From NCBI GenBank assembly GCA_902489965.1, contig CABUCA010000016.1, positions 1-32,258 on the forward strand: a DNA stretch of 32,258 nucleotides, given 5' to 3'. The translations under genes were made by a program, and so were the position numbers. The notes under the pieces were generated by a model. It was not told the origin of the DNA. It searched no databases and saw only the letters and a list, made by a program, of their open reading frames with translations. Position 1 is the first letter of the stretch. Every line of letters begins with the position of its first letter. Origin of the DNA: an uncultured Collinsella sp. (GTDB lineage Bacteria; Actinomycetota; Coriobacteriia; Coriobacteriales; Coriobacteriaceae). Below, piece by piece: positions 23,129 through 30,300 of the stretch.

Positions 23129-23791
23129 ATGGGTCGCAATAAATATCCCGAGGAGACGGTCGCGAAGATTCTCGACGCGGCACTGGAGCTATTCTGTGCA
23201 CAGGGTTATGAGGGGACGAGCATTCAAGATATCGTTGACCGTCTCGATGGCATGACCAAGGGCGCTGTCTATCATCACTTCAAGAGCAAAGAAGAGATTT
23301 TCAACGCCGCGTTTGATCGGGCGATGACTCCGATTGTTGAGCACCGTCGCTCGATGCTTGGCGTCGGTAATATGACCGGCGCCCAAAAGCTAAAAAGGCT
23401 TTACGCTCCCGAGTCCGTTGTTCCGCAAATTGAGCTATGGGCACGTATGCGTCCTGCAGCAGATCCGGTAAAAAGCTCGCGTCTACTGGCGATGCAGTAT
23501 CAGGGCTCATTTGACGAGTCGGCCGATGGCTATCTCTTGCCGGTGATCGAGGAGGGCATCGCCGACGGATCCATTGCGTGCGAATGCCCGCGCGAAGCGG
23601 CAGAGGCCGTATCGTTGCTGGCGAATCTCTGGTTGCTGCCACTGTTTCGTCCGCTCGAGCCCAAGGATCGAATGCTCGCTCGCGCTCAATGTTTGGCGCA
23701 GATGGCGGCCGCGGTGGGGCTCGATTTGGGTAATGAAGTGCGTCAGACAACGGCGCAGATTTGGGACGTATGGGACCGCGCCGGGTGGTAA
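23129..23791 (+). CDS. TetR-family transcriptional regulator (220 aa)
   Basis: The N-terminal helix-turn-helix domain (ETVAKILDAALELFCAQG, then TSIQDIV and GAVYHHFKSKEEIF) is typical of TetR. The C-terminal ligand-binding half is not assignable. ATG 23129 gives a family-normal start (GRNKYPEET); the ribosome site is weak. It precedes an MFS exporter gene whose upstream region has two copies of the 13-bp site ATACYARCGGTAT, so it most likely represses that exporter until a ligand binds. Confidence 0.88.
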   Translation: MGRNKYPEETVAKILDAALELFCAQGYEGTSIQDIVDRLDGMTKGAVYHHFKSKEEIFNAAFDRAMTPIVEHRRSMLGVGNMTGAQKLKRLYAPESVVPQIELWARMRPAADPVKSSRLLAMQYQGSFDESADGYLLPVIEEGIADGSIACECPREAAEAVSLLANLWLLPLFRPLEPKDRMLARAQCLAQMAAAVGLDLGNEVRQTTAQIWDVWDRAGW

Positions 23792-23796
23792 TATAG

Positions 23797-23809
23797 ATAC
23801 CAACGGTAT
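23797..23809. promoter_or_regulatory. TetR operator candidate, site 1
   Basis: ATACCAACGGTAT has matched half-sites ATACC/GGTAT. It starts five bases after the TetR stop codon. Same 13-bp pattern as site 2 at 23862-23874. Confidence 0.55.
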
Positions 23810-23824
23810 GTAATTGATTTGTGA

Positions 23825-23846
23825 GGGTAGCCACGGCTGCCCTTTT
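23825..23846 (+). terminator. Terminator/attenuator after tetR
   Basis: GGGTAGCC and GGCTGCCC pair (one T-G) and are followed by TTTT. The hairpin sits between the two operator candidates, separating tetR transcription from the MFS gene. Confidence 0.6.
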
Positions 23847-23857
23847 CAAGTCGATAA

Positions 23858-23878
23858 ATACATACTAGCGGTATGTAT
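23858..23878. promoter_or_regulatory. TetR operator candidate, site 2
   Basis: ATACATAC-TAGCG-GTATGTAT is a perfect 8-bp inverted repeat, 13 bases before the MFS start codon, so binding would block its transcription or leader. Confidence 0.65.
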
Positions 23879-23891
23879 AGGGAGCGGACTT

Positions 23892-25154
23892 ATGGCTGGG
23901 CTGAGAGACGTCGGCGCCTCGTTGAAATCAAAAACAGTGCGGTCAATCAGGCTCGCGGAACTTCTGGTTGCGCAGCTGTGCACGTATTCGATGCTGTCGG
24001 CGCTGTGCTTTGCGTATCCACTTTACTTGTTCGATTGCAGTGGATCGTCAACGTTATATGGCGTCGTCGTGGCGACGGCGTTCATACCCGGCGTACTTGC
24101 AACTCCGGTTGGCGGAATCTTGGCGGATAGGGGAAGACATCGCGAGGTCCTCGTGGCCCTCGGCATTGCTCTGATGGCTGCATCACTGCTGTCTATCCCC
24201 ATGAAGCACTCATTGCCTCTTGCGGTCGTCGTAGTAGCGATACTTTGTGTCCAATATGGCGTTCAATCGCTGCTAAAGCCAATGCTCCAAATTGAGACGG
24301 TGCGCATGGCGGGTGAAGAGAAGGTTGAGAGGGCCACTGCATTGGTTTCGCAGATGACCATGGTGAGCAATATCTTGGGCCCTGTGGTCGGGACGGCAGT
24401 CTATGGGTGCTTTGGCATCGATACTCTTTACACAACCGCGTCGGTGGCGTTTGCGATTTTAGCTCTCTTGTTTGGGGTCGCACTCAAGCAAAATGCCTCA
24501 TCTGAAACGATGGGAGACGGCGCGACTCGTACGACATGCCGAAACGATTTTCGGGAGTCGATTCGGTATCTGTTGCAAAATGCATCATTGGTCGCTGTGA
24601 TTTTGCTTGCGGCCGTTTTGAACCTTGCGTTGGTTGGGCTAACGATTGGCGCTCCCATTATTGTTACAAAGCATCTCGGCATGCAATCGTCCTGCGTTGG
24701 GATAGTTGAGGTGGCTATGGGCTTGGGTGGTCTTGCCGGCAGTGGCTTGGTCGGCATTTGGCCGCATCGCTTTTCTTTCAATGGCATATGTCGATATGTT
24801 GCGATGATCTGTTTTGGAATCGCACCGATTATTGTCGCGCAATTGTTCGGCGCAGATGCATACGTGTTCACCGTGTTTGCGGTTGGTTCGGCATGGGTCA
24901 TGGTGTGGGCAAGCATTGCGTCGGTTGAAGTCATCGCGTTTGTTCAGCGGGCAGCGCCGACTGAACTCTGCGGAAAAGTGCTTTCGGTCGTTTACATGGT
25001 CCTTTCCTGCGCAACACCTATCGGCCAATTGACGTACGGGGTTGCATATGATCGATGGACACCGGCGATTGTATTCGCAGCCATGTTAGCGGTGCTGACG
25101 TTGACGACGGCGCTGTTGTATCGGCTGAAAAGTCGCTTGTGGCGATTGTCTTAA
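23892..25154 (+). CDS. Major facilitator superfamily exporter (420 aa)
   Basis: Twelve-helix inner-membrane transporter of the EntS/multidrug exporter type. The cytosolic loop motif GGILADRGRHREVLV (about 80-94) is the MFS motif A variant of drug exporters. The repeat in the second half (GLAGSGLVGIW) is weak. ATG 23892 has GGGAGCGG seven bases upstream; the in-frame extension to 23814 would run through the operator. Regulated most likely by the adjacent TetR protein. Its codon and base use appear slightly more AT-rich than flanking genes, which could mean later acquisition. Substrate unknown. Confidence 0.87.
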   Translation: MAGLRDVGASLKSKTVRSIRLAELLVAQLCTYSMLSALCFAYPLYLFDCSGSSTLYGVVVATAFIPGVLATPVGGILADRGRHREVLVALGIALMAASLLSIPMKHSLPLAVVVVAILCVQYGVQSLLKPMLQIETVRMAGEEKVERATALVSQMTMVSNILGPVVGTAVYGCFGIDTLYTTASVAFAILALLFGVALKQNASSETMGDGATRTTCRNDFRESIRYLLQNASLVAVILLAAVLNLALVGLTIGAPIIVTKHLGMQSSCVGIVEVAMGLGGLAGSGLVGIWPHRFSFNGICRYVAMICFGIAPIIVAQLFGADAYVFTVFAVGSAWVMVWASIASVEVIAFVQRAAPTELCGKVLSVVYMVLSCATPIGQLTYGVAYDRWTPAIVFAAMLAVLTLTTALLYRLKSRLWRLS

Positions 25155-25271
25155 CGAGCTGGGGCGCCGTTGCTTTGCAGAAGCGAATGTCCCGGCGCGT
25201 TGGAACACCCTTGCATGGGCACGCCTCTCTTTCGTCTAAAATATCGTGCAGACGAAGGAGAGGCATGCCCC

Positions 25272-26129
25272 ATGATCAAGATGTTTGCGAGTGACTTAGA
25301 CGGAACGCTGCTGAACGCCCTGCACGAGGCAGATGGGACCATCCGCCGCGCCATTCGCGAGCTGACTGAGGCTGGCCTGCACGTGGTTCCCGCGACTGGA
25401 CGCTCGACGTTGCCGATCGGCGAGCATGGCTTTACGGGCCTAGCGCTTGACGCCTGCTGCTCCAATGGGTCCATCGTGCGCGACAGCCATGGCGAGGTGC
25501 TCAAGACCTGGACCATCGACCCACAAATCACCGAGGAGCTGCTCAAGGAGTTTCCGGATATCTGTTTTGACTGCTCCACACCCGATGGCATGTTCTCGAG
25601 TGGGTCGTTCGAGATGCACCAGGCGGGCTTTAAAAAGGACAGCCCCATCAAGCGTATTGTGATGCGCGGCATGCGTGCGCGCGGCGGGTATCACGAGGAA
25701 CAGTATTTCGACCAGTCGATCGGCGACATCCTACGCCACGATGTGTGCAAGATCAACTGCCGCGTGACCTCGCCCGAGCTGGAGCGTGACCTTAAAGCAT
25801 ATTTGGCCGAGCGATCGGACCGCGTGGTCAACGCGCCGTTCGATCCGGTGATGTTCGAGATCACGGACGTGGCGTGCAACAAGGGCGAGAGCGTGGCCTG
25901 GCTGGCGGGCTACTACGGTATTGCCGAGGACGAGGTCGCGGTTTACGGCGACGGCGGCAACGACATCGCCATGCTCAAGCGCTTCCGTCACAGCTATGCC
26001 ACCAAGAATGGCAGTGACGCGGCCAAGGCCGCCGCGAGCGCGACCATCGGCAGCTGCATGGTTCATGCCGTCCCCAAACACATGCTCGCCACCATGCGCA
26101 AGCAAAACTCCCGCACCGTCATCGAATAA
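25272..26129 (+). CDS. HAD-superfamily hydrolase, Cof type (285 aa)
   Basis: Cytosolic phosphatase of the IIB (Cof) subfamily. The nucleophile is in MFASDLDGTLL, motif II in VPATGRS, the Lys of motif III in ACNKGESVAWL and motif IV in VYGDGGNDIAML. Members dephosphorylate sugar phosphates or cofactors such as FMN and PLP. AAGGAGAGG is eight bases before ATG 25272. An out-of-frame ATG at 25265 lies closer to it and is not used. Followed by a GACAAAGGG palindrome that brackets the next locus. Confidence 0.9.
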   Translation: MIKMFASDLDGTLLNALHEADGTIRRAIRELTEAGLHVVPATGRSTLPIGEHGFTGLALDACCSNGSIVRDSHGEVLKTWTIDPQITEELLKEFPDICFDCSTPDGMFSSGSFEMHQAGFKKDSPIKRIVMRGMRARGGYHEEQYFDQSIGDILRHDVCKINCRVTSPELERDLKAYLAERSDRVVNAPFDPVMFEITDVACNKGESVAWLAGYYGIAEDEVAVYGDGGNDIAMLKRFRHSYATKNGSDAAKAAASATIGSCMVHAVPKHMLATMRKQNSRTVIE

Positions 26130-26132
26130 TGT

Positions 26133-26155
26133 GACAAAGGGACAGCCCCTTTGTC
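26133..26155. repeat. GACAAAGGG palindrome, left copy
   Basis: GACAAAGGG and CCCTTTGTC flank a 5-base loop ACAGC just after the HAD stop codon. A near-identical palindrome lies at 26528-26558. The two bracket the small-peptide locus. Confidence 0.75.
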
Positions 26156-26212
26156 GTAGGTGACGCTGGTCTCTTGAAATACGAACAAACATTCGCATAT
26201 CTAACTGCGCTT

Positions 26213-26221
26213 TGATAGAAT
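26213..26221 (+). promoter_or_regulatory. Extended -10 promoter for the small-peptide mRNA
   Basis: TGATAGAAT is an extended -10 box. A weak TTCGCA (26192-26197) lies 18 bases upstream. Transcription would start near 26228 and give a leader of about 58 bases. Confidence 0.5.
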
Positions 26222-26250
26222 TGATACTGTTGGCGGCAGTTCCATGTGCC

Positions 26251-26285
26251 GGGCAACGCCCTCCATCTGATGGGAGGTGATGCCC
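26251..26285 (+). promoter_or_regulatory. Leader hairpin hiding the ribosome site of the small peptide
   Basis: GGGCA (26251-26255) pairs with TGCCC (26281-26285), and CCTCC (26260-26264) pairs with the Shine-Dalgarno GGAGG (26273-26277). The start codon follows directly at 26286. Translation should need the helix to open or a processed mRNA, as in Fst-type toxin mRNAs. Confidence 0.65.
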
Positions 26286-26411
26286 ATGACCGATCTGATT
26301 GATTTTGTGAGACTTCTGACCGCTTTGGTCTCGTTCTTCACAGCGCTCGTCGGGCTTTCCGAGGCACTCAAGCAACGTTCGAAGCAACGTAAAAGGGGTC
26401 GCCGCCGCTAA
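26286..26411 (+). CDS. Small hydrophobic peptide with basic tail, type I toxin candidate (41 aa)
   Basis: The sequence has a short amphipathic start (MTDLIDFVRL), one predicted membrane helix (about residues 8-24), and a strongly basic tail that ends in RKRGRRR. I do not recognise it as a named family. Size, membrane helix and charged tail fit type I toxins. The Shine-Dalgarno GGGAGGTGA is excellent but enclosed in a leader hairpin. ATG 26286 is eight bases from it; in-frame ATG 26280 is only two bases away. The last codons and the stop lie in a bidirectional terminator, and a convergent promoter downstream would produce an antisense RNA. It could alternatively be a harmless small membrane protein. 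Confidence 0.6.
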   Translation: MTDLIDFVRLLTALVSFFTALVGLSEALKQRSKQRKRGRRR

Positions 26412-26473
26412 GGCGTTGACCCCTTAATCCAAGCAACGGCGCTGCCCAGCTTTCCAGAACTTGGGCTGCCGTC
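26391..26473 (-). ncRNA. Predicted antisense RNA (type I antitoxin candidate, about 83 nt)
   Basis: From the minus-strand promoter at 26480-26508 the transcript would start near 26473. It first folds a hairpin (ACGGC/GCCGT and GCCCA/TGGGC arms), then has a short open stretch, and ends at the shared terminator followed by TTTT (26394-26391). It overlaps the last codons of the peptide gene by about 20 bases. Its terminator loop TTAGC and the sense loop GCTAA both contain a YUNR sequence, the U-turn motif of kissing antisense RNAs. Inferred only from sequence. Confidence 0.5.
26395..26423. terminator. Bidirectional terminator shared by peptide mRNA and antisense RNA
   Basis: GGGGTC pairs with GACCCC and CGCC with GGCG around loop GCTAA, which holds the stop codon of the peptide. 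Minus-strand output has TTTT after the stem; plus-strand output has TTAAT. Confidence 0.65.
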
Positions 26474-26479
26474 GACACT

Positions 26480-26508
26480 ATTCTACCCACGAATGACATT
26501 TTGGACAA
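26480..26508 (-). promoter_or_regulatory. Antisense promoter converging on the small-peptide gene
   Basis: On the minus strand TTGTCC (26508-26503) and TAGAAT (26485-26480) are exactly 17 bases apart, four and five of six to the sigma-A consensus. Confidence 0.6.
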
Positions 26509-26527
26509 TCGGTAATGCCGCCGTGGA

Positions 26528-26558
26528 ATGTGACAAAGGGACTGCCCTTTTGTCACAT
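26528..26558. repeat. GACAAAGGG palindrome, right copy
   Basis: ATGTGACAAAGGG and CCCTTTTGTCACAT pair with one extra T. The sequence ATGTGACAAAGGGAC is shared with the left copy near 26130, in the same orientation. Confidence 0.75.
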
Positions 26559-26583
26559 CCCAAATATTGCCTTTACGTGTTGA

Positions 26584-26627
26584 TGCACATGGTGTGCAAT
26601 AATACTCGCACTGTGCAATAGCGCACA
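26584..26627. promoter_or_regulatory. Palindromes upstream of the second TetR gene
   Basis: TGCACA-TGG-TGTGCA (26584-26598) and TGTGC-AATAGC-GCACA (26612-26627) are inverted repeats, and TGTGCAATA recurs directly at a 19-base interval. They lie 23-66 bases before the start codon, where autoregulatory TetR operators are expected. Confidence 0.5.
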
Positions 26628-26649
26628 GGTTGAGTAGCAAGGAGGACGC

Positions 26650-27360
26650 TTGTCCCAGCTCGAGAAATGCGACCGCCGGTCCCTTCGCTCGCAGCGCGCC
26701 CTTCGCCAGGCGCTTGCCAGCGAGCTTGCCGAAAGCGGCGACCTTTCGCGCATTAACGTCGCGTCGCTCACCGAGCGCGCCGGTCTTACGCGCCGAACGT
26801 TCTATTCGCACTACCGCGATATTCCTGACTTTATCAATCAAATCGAGGACGGCTTGCTGGCCGAGATCCGTGAGCGCATTGAGCTCATCACCGCAGCTCA
26901 GCTGCCCGATCTCTATCACAACATCGATGAGCTCGAGCCGGCACCCGGTTCGGTTGAGTTGCTGCGCTACCTTGCGGCCAACCGCGATTTAATCGGATCG
27001 CTGCTGGGCCCGGGCGGCGACCCCGCCTTTATTAAAAAGATCATCGATACCGCACGCGAGGCCGTGGTGCCGCGCGCACAGACGGGCATTTTGGGCTTGG
27101 CGCTGGGCACCTTCTTTGACTACTACGTCACCTATGTCGTGAGTGCCGAGGTCGGCATGATCCAGCGTTGGTTTGAGCGTGACCTTTCTGAATCGCCCGA
27201 GACCATGGCGCGCATTATGACGGTGCTCGCTTTTGTGCGCCCTGGTGACCTGTATGGCCAACCCATCGATATCAACGTACCGGAATACGGCATGAAGCTA
27301 TTGAACCTGCAGCTCGAGGACGCGGCCGACACCGCCGCAGCCGTCGAGTCCAACAACTAA
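26650..27360 (+). CDS. TetR/AcrR-family regulator (236 aa)
   Basis: The helix-turn-helix domain is at residues 12-62, with NVASLTERAGLTRRTFYSHYRDIPDFI as the recognition part. This is the DhaS-like group that often has a C-terminal TetR_C helical domain. The start is TTG 26650, four bases after AAGGAGG; no ATG is suitably placed. It ends 11 bases before the activase fusion gene and surely shares its transcript, so it probably controls that enzyme. Candidate operators lie just upstream. Confidence 0.87.
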   Translation: MSQLEKCDRRSLRSQRALRQALASELAESGDLSRINVASLTERAGLTRRTFYSHYRDIPDFINQIEDGLLAEIRERIELITAAQLPDLYHNIDELEPAPGSVELLRYLAANRDLIGSLLGPGGDPAFIKKIIDTAREAVVPRAQTGILGLALGTFFDYYVTYVVSAEVGMIQRWFERDLSESPETMARIMTVLAFVRPGDLYGQPIDINVPEYGMKLLNLQLEDAADTAAAVESNN

Positions 27361-27371
27361 GAGGAGAGACA

Positions 27372-30300
27372 ATGAGCAAACTCGTCGAGGGCATTAAGGA
27401 CCGTATGGTCACTGCCGCGCGTGAGGCTGCGCCCGCCGTGGTGGATGCCGCGCAGAAGGCCGCGACCGCAGCTGCCGAGAAAGTTGCCGAGGCAGTTGCC
27501 GATGCCAAGAACGTGGCAGGGGAGACGTCCGTCGTCAGCGAGCCCGCCACCGCCGCTGAGCCCGTAGCCGCCGCCCAGGCCCCCGAAGGCGCGATCTTCA
27601 ACCCCGAGGCCGCCCGCGGCAACCTGCACCTGGGCATCGACGTGGGCTCCACTACCGTTAAGCTTGCTGTGCTCAACGACGACAACCAGATCGTCTACGC
27701 CAAGTACCAGCGCCACCACACCGACGTCCGTGCCTGCGCCCGCGACCTGTTCGAGGGTGCTGCGACCGTGTTGCCGACGGCCCAAATGACCTGCGCCATC
27801 ACCGGTTCGGGCGGCCTGCTGCTGTCCCAGTGGCTCGACCTGGAGTTTGTCCAGGAGGTCATTGCCAGCAAGCGTGCCGTCGAGACCCTCATCCCGGCCA
27901 CCGATGTCGCCATCGAGCTGGGCGGCGAGGACGCCAAGATCATCTACTTTGACAACGGCATCGAACAGCGCATGAACGGCACCTGCGCCGGCGGTACGGG
28001 CGCGTTCATCGACCAGATGGCAACCCTGCTGCACACCGATGCCAGCGGCCTTAACGAACTCGCGGCCAACGCCACCACCATCTATCCCATCGCCAGCCGC
28101 TGCGGCGTCTTTGCCAAGACCGACGTCCAACCGCTGCTCAACGAAGGCGCCCGCCCCGAGGACGTGGCCGCCTCCATCTTCCAGGCCGTCGTGACCCAGA
28201 CCATTTCGGGCCTGGCGTGTGGCCGTCCCATCCGCGGCAACGTTGCCTTCCTGGGCGGCCCGCTGCAGTACCTCTCCGAGCTGCGCCACCGCTTCTACCT
28301 CACGCTCAACCTGGACGAGGAGCACCGCATTGTGCCCCAAAACGCCCACCTGTTTGTGGCGAGCGGCGCCGCCATGGCGCACGAGTCCAACAAGCTCAGC
28401 ACGTTCCCGCAGCTCATCGAGGCCATCGATGCCCTGGGTGACACACAGGGTGCCGAGGTCGAGCGCCTGGATCCGCTCTTTGCCACCGACGAGGACTTCG
28501 CCGAGTTCAAGACCCGCCACGACCAGGAAGTCGTCCCCAAGGGCAAACTCGAAGGCTACACCGGCCGCGTGTTCATCGGCATCGACGCCGGTTCCACCAC
28601 CATGAAGGCTGCGCTTGTGGGCGAGGACGGCCAGCTGTTGCACACCTGGTACGGCAACAACAACGGCGACATCCTGGGCACGGCCAAGGTCATCATGGCC
28701 GATTTCTACAACCACATCCCCGCCGGCTGCACCATAGGCCACGTGACCACCACGGGCTACGGCGAGGCGCTGCTCATCGAGGCCCTCAAGGCCGATTCCG
28801 GCGAGATCGAGACCGTCGCGCACCTGCGCGGCGCCAAGGCGTTCCTGCCCGGCGTCGAGTTCATTCTGGACATTGGCGGCCAGGACATGAAGTGCCTGCG
28901 CGTCAAGGACGGCGTCATCGAGCACATCATGCTCAACGAGGCCTGCTCGTCGGGTTGCGGTAGCTTTATCGAGAGCTTCGCCGTCTCTATGAACATGGAC
29001 GTGCGCGCGTTCGCCAACGCCGCCATCCATGCCAAAGCCCCGGTCGACCTGGGAAGTCGCTGCACGGTCTTTATGAACTCGCGCGTCAAGCAGGCGCAAA
29101 AGGAAGGCGCCACGGTGGGCGACATCGCGGCCGGCCTGTCCTATTCCGTCATCAAGAATGCCCTGTTCAAGGTCATTAAGCTGCGCGATCCCAAGGAGAT
29201 CGGCAGCCAGGTAATCGTCCAGGGCGGCACCTTTATGTCCGATGCCACGCTGCGCGCGTTTGAGCAGCTCACCGGCGTTCATGCCGTGCGTCCCGACATC
29301 GCCGGCTGCATGGGCGCCTACGGTGCGGCCCTGCTCGCCCGCGATCGCGCCGGCGCCGACGGCACCTCGACCATTCTTTCGGCTGAGGACATCGCGCACC
29401 TCACCGTGACGCAAAAGCATGTCCGCTGCGGTCGCTGCTCCAACAACTGCCAGCTTACCGTCAACGACTTTGGCGGCGGTAGGCGCTTCATTACCGGCAA
29501 CCGCTGCGAGAAGGGCGCCGGCCACAAAAAGCAGAAGACTGAGGCCCCCAACCTCTTCAAAAAGAAAAACGAGCTGCTCTTTGACCGCGAGGTCCTGAGC
29601 CCCGACGAGGCCCCGCGCGGCACCGTGGGTATCCCGCGCGCACTCAACATGTACGAGAACTACCCCTTCTGGCATGCGTTCTTTACGCGCCTGGGCTTTA
29701 GCGTGCAGCTGTCCGACCAGTCGAGCAAAAAGACCTACCAGGCGGGCATCGAGTCCATGCCGTCCGAGAGCGTGTGCTATCCGGCCAAGATGAGCCACGG
29801 CCACGTGATGAACCTCATCGACCGTGACGTCGACTTTATCTGGATGCCGTGCGTGCGCTGGGAGCGCAAGGAGGATCCGACCGCCGGCAACTGCTATAAC
29901 TGCCCCATCGTCATGAGCTACCCCACGGCGCTGGCGCTCAACATCGACGAGATCCGTGAGCAGAACATCGAGTTCCTGTACCCGTTTGTGCCCTATCACG
30001 ACAAGACCGAGCTCAAGCGCCGTCTATACCAGGTGCTCGCCGTTGATCGCGTGGCCGATGCGCAAGCCGGTCGCGGTCGCGTGCGCGGTCCCAAGATCAC
30101 GCGCTCCGAGGTCGATGCCGCTGTCAACGCTGCCTTTGAGGCCGATGCGCGTTTCCACGAGGATATCCAGACCATGGGCGAGGAAGCTCTCAAGTGGGTC
30201 GAGGACCACGGCGGTCACGGCATCGTGCTCGCCGGTCGTCCCTACCATAACGACCCCGAGATCAACCATGCCCTGCCCGAGCTTATCTCGAGCTTTGGCT

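Noticed and set aside
27357..29999. Open frame of 880 codons on the minus strand opposite the activase gene
   Set aside because: Composition rich in His, Gly, Val and Ala with no family motif, fully antisense to a well-supported gene with strong GC codon bias; a codon-bias shadow.
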